From: JAIEPW01 sp964471915
Lineage (GTDB): Bacteria > Acidobacteriota > Terriglobia > Bryobacterales > Bryobacteraceae
Length of the DNA stretch: 64,000 nt
NCBI GenBank assembly: GCA_964471915.1
Contig: CAYYID010000013.1
Span: 1-64,000 of the forward strand
Reading direction: 5' to 3'
In this document: one piece after another, positions 51,287 through 59,017 of the stretch
How positions within the stretch are numbered: position 1 is the stretch's first letter
How the letters are laid out: each line of letters opens with the position of its first letter
Position numbers and translations under genes: made by a program
Notes under the pieces: model-generated
Database searches by the model: none
What the model saw: only the letters and a program-made list of their open reading frames with translations
What the model was told of the DNA's origin: nothing

Positions 51287-53919
51287 AGCATCTTCTCCAC
51301 GTCGGCGTAGACGGCCGCGAGGGCCGCGGGAAGCTGCGCCGCATCCTTGCCGCCGGCTTCGGCCATGTCCGGACGTCCGCCGCCCTTGCCGCCCACCGCG
51401 GCGGCCACCGCACCCGCGAGCTTGCCCGCGTGGACCTTGCCGGTCAGGTCCTTGGTGACGCCCGCGACGATCGCCACCTCGCCGTTCGAGCCGGAGCCGA
51501 GCACCACGACGCCGCTCTGGAACTTATTGCGGAGTTCGTCGACCAGGGTGCGGAGCTGCGCGCGATCCGCGTCGGCGATCTCCGCCGCGAGCACCTTCAC
51601 GCCCTTCACCTCGCGGACTTGCGCCCCGAGGTCGGAGGACTTGCTCTGCGCCAGCTTCGTCTTCAACTGCTCCACCTGGCGCTCCAGCGCGCGCTCCTTC
51701 TCGATCATCTTTTCGAGATGCTCGAGCAGTTCGGTCTCCGACGCGCGGATCAGCGACGCGGCGCGATGAACGGCGGCAGTGGTTTCCTGGAAGCGCGCCA
51801 GCGCCCCTTCACCGGTAATGGCCTCGATGCGGCGCACGCCCGCCGAGATGGAGCCCTCGTAGACGACCTTCGCGAGGCCGATGTCGCCGGTGCGCGCCAC
51901 GTGGGTGCCGCCACAGAGTTCGGTGGAAAAGCCCGGCACGGCGACCACGCGGACCACGTCGCCGTATTTCTCGCCGAACAGGGCCATGGCGCCGCGCGAG
52001 ATGGCCTGGTCGAGCGCCATGATCTCAGTGGTGACGGGCGCGTTCTCCAGGATCTGCTCGTTCATCAGGCGCTCGACTTCGGCCAGCTCGTCGGCGTCCA
52101 TGGCCGTGTAGTGCGTGAAGTCGAAACGCAGGCGTCCCGGCTCCACCACGCTGCCCGCCTGCTTCACGTGGGTCCCGAGCACCTTGCGCAGGGACGCGTG
52201 CAGCAGGTGCGTCGCCGTGTGGTTGCGCATGGTGGAGCGGCGCAGCGGCGCGGCTACCACTCCGGTTAGCGAATCGCCGGACCGGATGGGCGCCAGCGTT
52301 TTCACCTTGTGCACGGCCAACCCGGGAACCGCGTTATAGGTGGCCAGGACGAATCCGGCGCGCTCGCCGTTGGCGCGGAACAGGGCGCCCTGGTCGCCCA
52401 CCTGGCCGCCCGCCTCGGCGTAGAACGGCGTGCGGTCGAACACGATTTCGACATCGGCGTCCGCCGGCACGGAGTCGACCAGTTTTTGCTCCAGGATCAA
52501 GCCTGCCACCCGGCACGTGTGCTCCTCGAGGCGGTCGCGGAGGAACTCGGGCTTGCCTTTGGCGAGCAGTTCCTGATACACCGGCGCGACCTGCGCGCGC
52601 TCAGCGCCCTTCCAACTGGCGCGGGCGCGGGTGCGCTGCTTCTCCATCTCCGCCTCAAAACCCTCGCGGTCGATGGCGAGACCCTTTTCGCGCGCCATGT
52701 CCTCCTGCTCGTCGAGCGCGAGGCCGTAAGTGTCGTAGAGCTTGAACGCCGCCGCGCCCGGCAGTACGCCGCCCGCGGCGGACTTCGCCTCGTCGTGAAA
52801 GACTTTCTCGGCCACGGCGAACGTCGTCGCATACCGGTGCTCTTCGTCCTTGACGACGCGCGCGACGCGCTGGATGCTCTCCAGCATGTCGGGATACGCA
52901 CCCGCCATCAGTTCCGCGACGAAACCGGTGAGCTTGTGCAGGTACGGCTCATTCATCCCGATCATGCGGGCGTTGCGCATCGCGCGGCGCATGATCTTGC
53001 GCAGCACGTAGCCGCGGCCTTCGTTCGAGGGGAGCACGCCGTCGTGGATGAGGAACGCCGTGGCGCGCGCGTGATCCGCGTTGATCCGCATCACCGTGTC
53101 CGCCCGGTCGTTTTCACCGTAGGCGGCGCCGAAGTACTCCCCGGCTTTGTCCACGATCGGACGGATCAGGTCCGTTTCGTAGTTCGAGAGCTTGCCCTGC
53201 AGCACGGCGGCGAGGCGCTCGAGGCCCATGCCGGTGTCGATGGACGGCTTGGGCAAGGGCGTCAGCTTGCCGGAGCTGTCGCGGTCGAACTGCATGAAGA
53301 CGAGGTTCCAGATCTCCACGAACCGCCCGCCCCCGTCGAGCGGGAACTCCTCGTGCTCCCGGCCCGGCTCCGCCGTCCCCGGGCCGAGGTCGAAGTGGAT
53401 CTCCGAGCACGGGCCGCACGGACCCGTGTCGCCCATCTGCCAGAAGTTATCTTTCTCGTCGAGGCGGAAGATGCGGCTCTTGGGCACGCCGGTCACTTCC
53501 TGCCAGAGGTTTTCGGCATCGTCATCCTCGCGGAAGACGGTGAAGTACAGCCGGTCCTTGGGCAGGCCGTACTCCTTGACGATCAGTTCCCAGGCATACG
53601 CGATCGCTTCGCGCTTGAAGTAGTCGCCGAAGCTGAAATTGCCCAGCATCTCGAAGAACGTATGGTGGCGGCGCGTGTAGCCGACGTTTTCGAGGTCGTT
53701 GTGCTTGCCGCCCGCGCGGACGCACTTCTGCGACGTCGCCGCGCGGGAGTAGTCGCGCTGTTCGAGGCCGAGGAAGACGTCTTTGAACTGGTTCATGCCC
53801 GCGTTGGTGAACAGCAGCGTCGGGTCGTTCGCGGGAACGAGCGAGGAACTGCGGACCACGCGGTGCTGGTGGGAGGCGAAGTAATCCAGGAACTTCTGGC
53901 GGATCTGAGTGCCGGTCAT
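51283..53919 (-). CDS. alaS: Alanine-tRNA ligase
   Basis: 878 residues, normal for AlaRS. It charges tRNA-Ala and edits Ser/Gly mischarging. The aminoacylation domain starts MTGTQIRQKFLDYFASHQHR with motif 1 at SSSLVPANDPTLLFTNAGMN and motif 2 at TSQKCVRAGGKHNDLENVGY, GMGLERLAAVLQG being motif 3. The editing domain has HTATHLLHASLRKVLG and ELCGGTHVARTGDIG with the zinc-binding His and Cys. The C-terminal DHHA1-like part is present (GKGGGRPDMAEAGGKD). ATG 53919 is used; 54003 is upstream but adds an untypical leader. Confidence 0.97.
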   Translation of the reverse strand: MTGTQIRQKFLDYFASHQHRVVRSSSLVPANDPTLLFTNAGMNQFKDVFLGLEQRDYSRAATSQKCVRAGGKHNDLENVGYTRRHHTFFEMLGNFSFGDYFKREAIAYAWELIVKEYGLPKDRLYFTVFREDDDAENLWQEVTGVPKSRIFRLDEKDNFWQMGDTGPCGPCSEIHFDLGPGTAEPGREHEEFPLDGGGRFVEIWNLVFMQFDRDSSGKLTPLPKPSIDTGMGLERLAAVLQGKLSNYETDLIRPIVDKAGEYFGAAYGENDRADTVMRINADHARATAFLIHDGVLPSNEGRGYVLRKIMRRAMRNARMIGMNEPYLHKLTGFVAELMAGAYPDMLESIQRVARVVKDEEHRYATTFAVAEKVFHDEAKSAAGGVLPGAAAFKLYDTYGLALDEQEDMAREKGLAIDREGFEAEMEKQRTRARASWKGAERAQVAPVYQELLAKGKPEFLRDRLEEHTCRVAGLILEQKLVDSVPADADVEIVFDRTPFYAEAGGQVGDQGALFRANGERAGFVLATYNAVPGLAVHKVKTLAPIRSGDSLTGVVAAPLRRSTMRNHTATHLLHASLRKVLGTHVKQAGSVVEPGRLRFDFTHYTAMDADELAEVERLMNEQILENAPVTTEIMALDQAISRGAMALFGEKYGDVVRVVAVPGFSTELCGGTHVARTGDIGLAKVVYEGSISAGVRRIEAITGEGALARFQETTAAVHRAASLIRASETELLEHLEKMIEKERALERQVEQLKTKLAQSKSSDLGAQVREVKGVKVLAAEIADADRAQLRTLVDELRNKFQSGVVVLGSGSNGEVAIVAGVTKDLTGKVHAGKLAGAVAAAVGGKGGGRPDMAEAGGKDAAQLPAALAAVYADVEKML

Positions 53920-54026
53920 TTCTGGACTTATTGTCGCAAAAGCGGTATGGGCGGCGTCTTGCGCGCGATTGCCAGTCCGTTGGGCGCGCTGACCGTCGCC
54001 CACCTGCGGGGGCTTAGGGAGGCGCT

Positions 54027-54057
54027 TGCCGCTTGCTGACGCGCACGGCTCGGTTGG
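54027..54057. repeat. Interspersed 31-bp repeat, copy 2
   Basis: tgccgcttgctgacgcgcac followed by ggctcggttgg, with two mismatches to 25636-25666. It lies in the short space between the alaS upstream region and the DUF4198 gene end. Confidence 0.6.
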
Positions 54058-54067
54058 CGGCGGCGCG

Positions 54068-54856
54068 CTACCGGACCTCGAGCGTCAGGGCGGCCCAGAA
54101 GCTCTCCCAATCCGCATCCAGATCCCCGGCGGTGCGCTCGATGACGACGCCGCTGATGCGCCACTGGCCGGGTTTGTCGAGCGGGACGCGGATGCGGCCT
54201 TCGGAGTCGGTGCGGCCGACGATGGCGATGCCGTTCTGGCCGCCGGCGGCCCAAGCGGCTTCGATGCGCATGCCGGCGAGGGGCTGGCCGCGCCACAGGA
54301 CCTGGACCGGGAGTTCGGCGCCGGGTTTCAGAGCGGCCGGGTCGGCGAGCGGCACGATCTCGATGGTGAGGCCGACGGGCTTCTGCCAGGCGGCGGTGGG
54401 GTCGCCGGCGACGACGTAGGCCTTGGCGAATTTCGAGTAGCGCTCGCGTTCGCGGCGGGCTTCGAGGCCGTTTTCGGCGCGCCAGGCGGCGGCCCGGTCG
54501 AGTCCTTCGTCTTTCAGATAGGCCTGGAATTGCGGGCCCTCCATGGCGTGGATACGGGGCGTGGTGTTGACCACCAGCCACTGGGATCCGGCGGCGAGGG
54601 GCGCGGCGGTATGGGTGGCTTTGCCGGCCATGCGGAAGTGGCCGAGGGGGACGATGCCGTCGCCGGCGATGACGCGGGCGACGAGGCGGTTGGGGTCCGC
54701 CGCTTCGATGCCGCGCGGGAACTCGTCGCCCGAATGGACGGAGACGAGGATGCGCTCGCCGGGCTGGGCCTGGAACTTCTGGGGCATCAGGTAGATGAAG
54801 TGGGCATGGGCGAGCATCGCCGTGCCCGCGGTGAACAGCAGGATGTTCCGGGTCAT
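54068..54856 (-). CDS. DUF4198 secreted protein
   Basis: 262 residues with signal peptide MTRNILLFTAGTAMLAHAH, ending in the HFxY-like start seen in this family (HFIYLMPQKFQAQPGERILV). Further it shows GRIRVPLDKPGQWRISGVVI and ALKPGAELPVQVLWRGQPLA, the two beta-sandwich halves. DUF4198 proteins accompany nickel and cobalt transport systems in many bacteria, so metal handling is plausible. The start overlaps the TPR gene stop as ATGA. Confidence 0.8.
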   Translation of the reverse strand: MTRNILLFTAGTAMLAHAHFIYLMPQKFQAQPGERILVSVHSGDEFPRGIEAADPNRLVARVIAGDGIVPLGHFRMAGKATHTAAPLAAGSQWLVVNTTPRIHAMEGPQFQAYLKDEGLDRAAAWRAENGLEARRERERYSKFAKAYVVAGDPTAAWQKPVGLTIEIVPLADPAALKPGAELPVQVLWRGQPLAGMRIEAAWAAGGQNGIAIVGRTDSEGRIRVPLDKPGQWRISGVVIERTAGDLDADWESFWAALTLEVR

Positions 54857-55785
54857 TCTGTTTTGGCCTCCAACTCTTTGAGCAGCGGGGTCTGGTATCC
54901 GATCTTCTTGACGATGGCGAGCTGCGCTTTCGCGTCGGCCGTCCGGCCCGCGGCGGTGAGCGCTTCGGCGTACATCAGGCGCGCGCGAACGTCGCGGCGC
55001 GGGTTATGCTCCATGAACGCGAGCGCGGCCGGCGCGGCGCCGTTGCGGGCCTGTTGAACGGCGCGTTGCCAGGCGGCGGACTCGGGGCCGGGCGGGGTGT
55101 CGCGGAAGCCGGGCCACAGTTTCTGCACCTGCGCGTCGTACTGGGCGGCGAGTTCGAGGCGTCCGGCATCGCGCGCGATGCGGGCGCCGAGCGCAAGCAA
55201 ACGTGCGCGCTCGAAAGGATCGTCGCCGGGGATACGGCCGAAGACGTCGCCGAGCAGGTGCAAGGCGCCGTCGACTTCGCCGAAGTCTTCGCGGAGTTCG
55301 ATGGCTTTCCAGCGGCCGGCGACCTCGTCCTTGCGCAAGTTGAGCATCCACTGGACCTGCTTTTCGGCGCCGGCGTAGTCGCCGCGGCGGACGGCGAGGG
55401 TGGCGAGGTAGCCGTAGGTGTCGCGGTCGTCGGGCACTTCTTTGTTCATTTGCACGGCGAGCGGCTCGGCCTCGGAGAAGCGCTCCTCGATGAGGAGGAT
55501 TTCGAGGTCGAGCTTCCGGGCGGTAAAGTGCAGGGGGAACTGGCGCTGGAACTGGTCGAGGGACTGGCGGGCTTCGCGGAGGCGTTCGGGGTCGCCGGTT
55601 TCGCGGTAGCGGCGGACCTGAAGCGCGGTGAGTTCGAGGCGCGCCTGGAAGTTGTCGGGCTGGCGCTCGACGCGGGCGGCGAGGGCGGCCAGGCGGTTCT
55701 GGGTGGTCGCGCCGCCCGGCTGGGCGAGAAGCCCAGCCGGAGCCAGCGCCGCGATCGTGAGAAGTCCCAAGAGAAGGGTTTTCAT
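54853..55785 (-). CDS. Secreted TPR-repeat protein
   Basis: 310 residues with signal peptide MKTLLLGLLTIAALAPAGLLAQ. The body is alpha-helical with TPR-like pairs: NRLAALAARVERQPDNFQAR, DRDTYGYLATLAVRRGDYAG and RARLMYAEALTAAGRTADAK. Such repeats bind partner proteins. It sits between the DUF4331 and DUF4198 genes, with 13 bases after the former and a 4-base overlap with the latter, so it is probably an adaptor of that secreted set. Confidence 0.82.
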   Translation of the reverse strand: MKTLLLGLLTIAALAPAGLLAQPGGATTQNRLAALAARVERQPDNFQARLELTALQVRRYRETGDPERLREARQSLDQFQRQFPLHFTARKLDLEILLIEERFSEAEPLAVQMNKEVPDDRDTYGYLATLAVRRGDYAGAEKQVQWMLNLRKDEVAGRWKAIELREDFGEVDGALHLLGDVFGRIPGDDPFERARLLALGARIARDAGRLELAAQYDAQVQKLWPGFRDTPPGPESAAWQRAVQQARNGAAPAALAFMEHNPRRDVRARLMYAEALTAAGRTADAKAQLAIVKKIGYQTPLLKELEAKTE

Positions 55786-55798
55786 GATCGCCGTGTCC

Positions 55799-57352
55799 TT
55801 AGCGGACCGGACCGCCGCCGGGCTCACCCGGATCGAGGTGCCGCCGGTCGCGGCCGCTGGGGCAGAGGCCGACGTAGGGGAAGACGTCCCGGTAGGGCTG
55901 GTCGTCGACATTGACGCCGTCGCCGAGCCGGTTGTTCGGGAACTTGTTGAAGCCCTGGGCGAGGACGCCGCCGACGACGACGCGGAGCGCGATGTCGGTG
56001 ACGTCATCCTGGAGGCGGCGACCGTTGGGGAAGCCCGCGGCGTCGCCGCCGATCAGGCCGAGGCGGTTGATGCGGTCGGGCGGCGTGGCAGGGACGCCGG
56101 TGTTCAGCCGCAGCAGGTCCGCGACGGGGCCGGCCGGGGTGCCGGGAGCAGCGATGGGCGCGGCGTAGGTCACCAGCGGCAGCAGATCGACGCGCGGAGG
56201 CGCCGGGATCTCGATGACGCCGCCGGTGAGCGCGTTGAAGACGCGCGCGATCAGCGGGTCGAGCAGGAAGGGCGCGAACTGCGCGTCATTCCGGGGCTGG
56301 TCCATGGAGAAGCGGTCCTTGGAGCCGGTGCCGATGAGCAGCTCGTTCACGAGGGGGTTGCCCATGCGCTGGATCTGCTGCACCTGGCCGAGGTTGATGG
56401 CCGGGTTGGGCGAGGAGCGCACGGTGAACTGCTGGCGAGAGGTCGCGGCCCACATCCCGATGGTGGCGGCCGGAGAGGTGGCGGGCTCGCGGCGGCCGGT
56501 GCGGGTGAGCATTTCGATCGGCACTTCGATGGCGATGGTGTTCACGGCGAAGCCGGAGACCGTGTCGGTGGCGAAGTTCTGCTTGGCGGCGTCTTCGGAG
56601 TCGGTGAGGACGCCGGGCACGCCGGAGCCGAGGGTGCGGAGGTTGCCGGTGTCGAACGTGCCGCCGAGGTCGATCCAGAAGGCATCGTCGGTAGTGCCGG
56701 CGAAGACGCTGACTCCGTTGGAGAGCGCGTAGGTACCGGCCTTGTAGAGCGACTCGTAGTCCATGGTGCGGCTGCCGGTGTTGGCGGGGACGGCGTAAAA
56801 CGGAGCGCCGTCGCCATTGGCGAGGACGGTGGCCTGGCCGTTGCGGATCACGGTGACGCGATAGCTCTGGCGGAGTCCGAGGCCCGGGTCGTCAAAGCTC
56901 TTGATCTGCGGAGGCACGATGGGCGTGCCGGGCGCGACGGGCGCCGGGGAGTTGCGCGGCGCGACCGCCCCGTTGCCGATGCCGGCGTAGGACTGCCAGA
57001 GGCCGGGCAGACGCTGCTCGGTGGTGAACTGGAACTGGAAGATGACGTCTTCGACGGCGTCATTGTTGTTGTCGACCTTGATCTCGTAGAGGATCGAGGA
57101 GTCGAAGGGGAAGTAGTGGGGTCCGTTGGCGGGTTCGAGCAACGGATCCACACCGAACATGAGGGTGACTTTTTCGGGAGCCGTGTTGGCGGGTTGCCCG
57201 GGACGGTAGCTGACGAACGCGTATACGTCCGTAATGTCGGCGGCGCGGTCGAGCGCGGTGATGGGCGCCTCCCGGTGGTTGGCAGCTTCCACCGGCGGGA
57301 CGGCCATCAAAAACGCAAGTCCGGCCGCGAGAACTGATCTGACGTTCTGCAT
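55799..57352 (-). CDS. DUF4331 secreted protein
   Basis: 517 residues with signal peptide SVLAAGLAFLMAVPPVEA. It starts NHREAPITALDRAADITDVY, the invariant DUF4331 beginning, and continues VTLMFGVDPLLEPANGPHYF, YEIKVDNNNDAVEDVIFQFQ, NTIAIEVPIEMLTRTGRREP, then FPNGRRLQDDVTDIALRVVV. The family is widespread and secreted; no function is established. AAAGGAG precedes the ATG at 57352. It is the first gene of a three-gene transcript with the TPR and DUF4198 genes. Confidence 0.88.
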   Translation of the reverse strand: MQNVRSVLAAGLAFLMAVPPVEAANHREAPITALDRAADITDVYAFVSYRPGQPANTAPEKVTLMFGVDPLLEPANGPHYFPFDSSILYEIKVDNNNDAVEDVIFQFQFTTEQRLPGLWQSYAGIGNGAVAPRNSPAPVAPGTPIVPPQIKSFDDPGLGLRQSYRVTVIRNGQATVLANGDGAPFYAVPANTGSRTMDYESLYKAGTYALSNGVSVFAGTTDDAFWIDLGGTFDTGNLRTLGSGVPGVLTDSEDAAKQNFATDTVSGFAVNTIAIEVPIEMLTRTGRREPATSPAATIGMWAATSRQQFTVRSSPNPAINLGQVQQIQRMGNPLVNELLIGTGSKDRFSMDQPRNDAQFAPFLLDPLIARVFNALTGGVIEIPAPPRVDLLPLVTYAAPIAAPGTPAGPVADLLRLNTGVPATPPDRINRLGLIGGDAAGFPNGRRLQDDVTDIALRVVVGGVLAQGFNKFPNNRLGDGVNVDDQPYRDVFPYVGLCPSGRDRRHLDPGEPGGGPVR

Positions 57353-57499
57353 GCTGGATGCACTCCTTTGGATTGGGGCGGCCGGGAACGCACCGCCTCT
57401 AGGGGCTACTACGGGGGTGCGGGGAGTTTGGATGTCTGGAGAGCTGGGTGCAGCGCATGGCGCTGCAGACCAGGGCATACCTATGGTAATACTTGTGGT

Positions 57500-57736
57500 A
57501 TGAAGACAGCGATCTCGCTGCCGGATCCTCTATTCCGCTCCGCGGAGACCGCCGCGAAGAGACTCAAGCTCTCGCGCAGCCAGCTCTATGCGCGGGCGCT
57601 CGCCGAGTTCCTGGAACGGCAGGAGGCCGACGCGATCACGCGGCGGCTGAACGAAGTGCTGGCAAGGGAAGGCGACGCGGTAGACCCGGTGCTGGAGCGG
57701 ATGCAGTTCGCGTCACTCGAAAAGGAATCCTGGTAA
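57500..57736 (+). CDS. Ribbon-helix-helix antitoxin
   Basis: 78 residues. MKTAISLPDPLFRSAETAAK is an RHH beta strand and first helix, followed by RLKLSRSQLYARALAEFLER, the second helix with the DNA-binding pattern. The tail (DAVDPVLERMQFASLEKESW) likely wraps the toxin. MazF follows with no gap. A TAATAC box lies 7 bases before the ATG and the short palindrome tacctatggta overlaps it, which would suit autoregulation. Confidence 0.85.
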   Translation: MKTAISLPDPLFRSAETAAKRLKLSRSQLYARALAEFLERQEADAITRRLNEVLAREGDAVDPVLERMQFASLEKESW

Positions 57737-58081
57737 GTGGAAGTCCGGCGGGGCCAGGTGTGGTGGGCGGACCTGCCCGAGCCGGCCGGGTCGGGACCCG
57801 GCTACCGGAGGCCAGTGCTGGTGGTGCAGGCGGATGCGTTCAACGCCAGCCTGCTGCGCACCGTGTTGGTGGCGGCCATCACGGGCAACCTCGGACGGGC
57901 CGCGGCGCCGGGCAATGTGCTGGTTCCCGCGAAGGTGTCCGGCTTGCCTCGCGACTCGGTGGTGAACATCACGCAGGTGTTTGCGCTGGACCGGCGGTTC
58001 CTCGCGGAGTACGTCTCCGCGCTGCCAGCCGGAGTGCTGGCAGCCGTCGACCGAGGACTCCGCAGCGTGCTGCAGTTGTAG
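57737..58081 (+). CDS. MazF/PemK-type endoribonuclease toxin
   Basis: 114 residues from GTG 57737, directly after the TAA of the antitoxin gene. It reads VRRGQVWWADLPEPAGSGPG, then YRRPVLVVQADAFNASLLRT and VLVAAITGNLGRAAAPGNVL, the MazF barrel with the conserved R and P of strand 1-2 and the NVL strand. SGLPRDSVVNITQVFALDRR supplies the typical Ser and Arg. It cleaves mRNA at specific short sites; the specificity is not readable. The pair looks intact. Confidence 0.88.
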   Translation: MEVRRGQVWWADLPEPAGSGPGYRRPVLVVQADAFNASLLRTVLVAAITGNLGRAAAPGNVLVPAKVSGLPRDSVVNITQVFALDRRFLAEYVSALPAGVLAAVDRGLRSVLQL

Positions 58082-58089
58082 CTCCGCGC

Positions 58090-58938
58090 TCAATCGCGAT
58101 CGAAGATGGAGCCCAGCGCGCCGAGGTTGCCGTGTTGCTCGGTGCCGTTCGCGAAGACGCTCAACTCCCGCCGCAGCTTGTCGATGGTCATGCTCTGCAC
58201 CACGACGCGGCCGGGGCCGGTAAGCGTGGCGAGGAAGACGCCTTCGCCGCCAAAGAGGGCGGTCTTGATGGAACCGACGAACTGGATGTCGTAGGTGACG
58301 GACTCCTGAAAGCCGACGATGCAGCCGGTGTCGACCTGGAGCTGCTCACCGGGCCCGAGCATGAAGTCGACGAAGTCGCCGCCGCCGTGGATGAAGACGA
58401 CGCCGGGGCCGGTGAGGCGCTCGAGGATGAAGCCTTCGCCGCCGAAGAAGCCGGCGCCGAGTTTCTTGACCAGCGCGATGTTCAACTGAACGCTGGTCTG
58501 GGCAACAAGGAAGCTGTCGCGCTGGACCAGGATGGACTCGCCGGCCTTGAGGTCGAAGGGCTGAATGCGGCCGGGGTAAGTGCCGGCGAAGCCCACCTCG
58601 CCGGCGGTGGCGGCGCGGAAGTAGGTGAGAAACAGGCTCTCGCCCATGAGCTTGCGCTTGACGGCGCCCCAGAGCTTGTCGCCGAGGGATTCGCCCTGCA
58701 TGCGGGTCTCCCACTGGACACTGGGGGTCTTGTAGAGCATTTTGCCGGCTTCGGCGTAGACTTCCTGGCCGGGCTGGAGCTTGAGGCGGGCGACCTGCAG
58801 GTTATCGCCCTGGATGGTGTACTCGAGCCTCGGGACCGGGTCCGGCGCGGGCGCGGCGGCGCCGGCGGGTTTGCCGCACGAGGGACAGAAGCGGGCTTCG
58901 TCGCCGACCTGGGAACCGCATTGCGTACAAAAGGGCAT
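58090..58938 (-). CDS. Zinc-ribbon AIM24-family protein
   Basis: 282 residues. The N-terminal zinc ribbon reads MPFCTQCGSQVGDEARFCPSCG (two CxxC, split in pieces here). The rest is the AIM24/TIGR00266 beta barrel: LQVARLKLQPGQEVYAEAGK, LFLTYFRAATAGEVGFAGTY, FGGEGFILERLTGPGVVFIH and LFGGEGVFLATLTGPGRVVV. The fold has repeated FGGEGFxLxxLxGPG units. Its function is unknown; homologues sit in membranes or vesicles. The start is ATG 58938 with GGAGG 10 bases upstream. Confidence 0.85.
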   Translation of the reverse strand: MPFCTQCGSQVGDEARFCPSCGKPAGAAAPAPDPVPRLEYTIQGDNLQVARLKLQPGQEVYAEAGKMLYKTPSVQWETRMQGESLGDKLWGAVKRKLMGESLFLTYFRAATAGEVGFAGTYPGRIQPFDLKAGESILVQRDSFLVAQTSVQLNIALVKKLGAGFFGGEGFILERLTGPGVVFIHGGGDFVDFMLGPGEQLQVDTGCIVGFQESVTYDIQFVGSIKTALFGGEGVFLATLTGPGRVVVQSMTIDKLRRELSVFANGTEQHGNLGALGSIFDRD

Positions 58939-59017
58939 CGTCTCGAACCATCCTCCAAAGCGCTATCGTCTCACGGCGCGGCTACAATGAAAGTTCGCGT
59001 CCTCGCCGAGAGACCGG

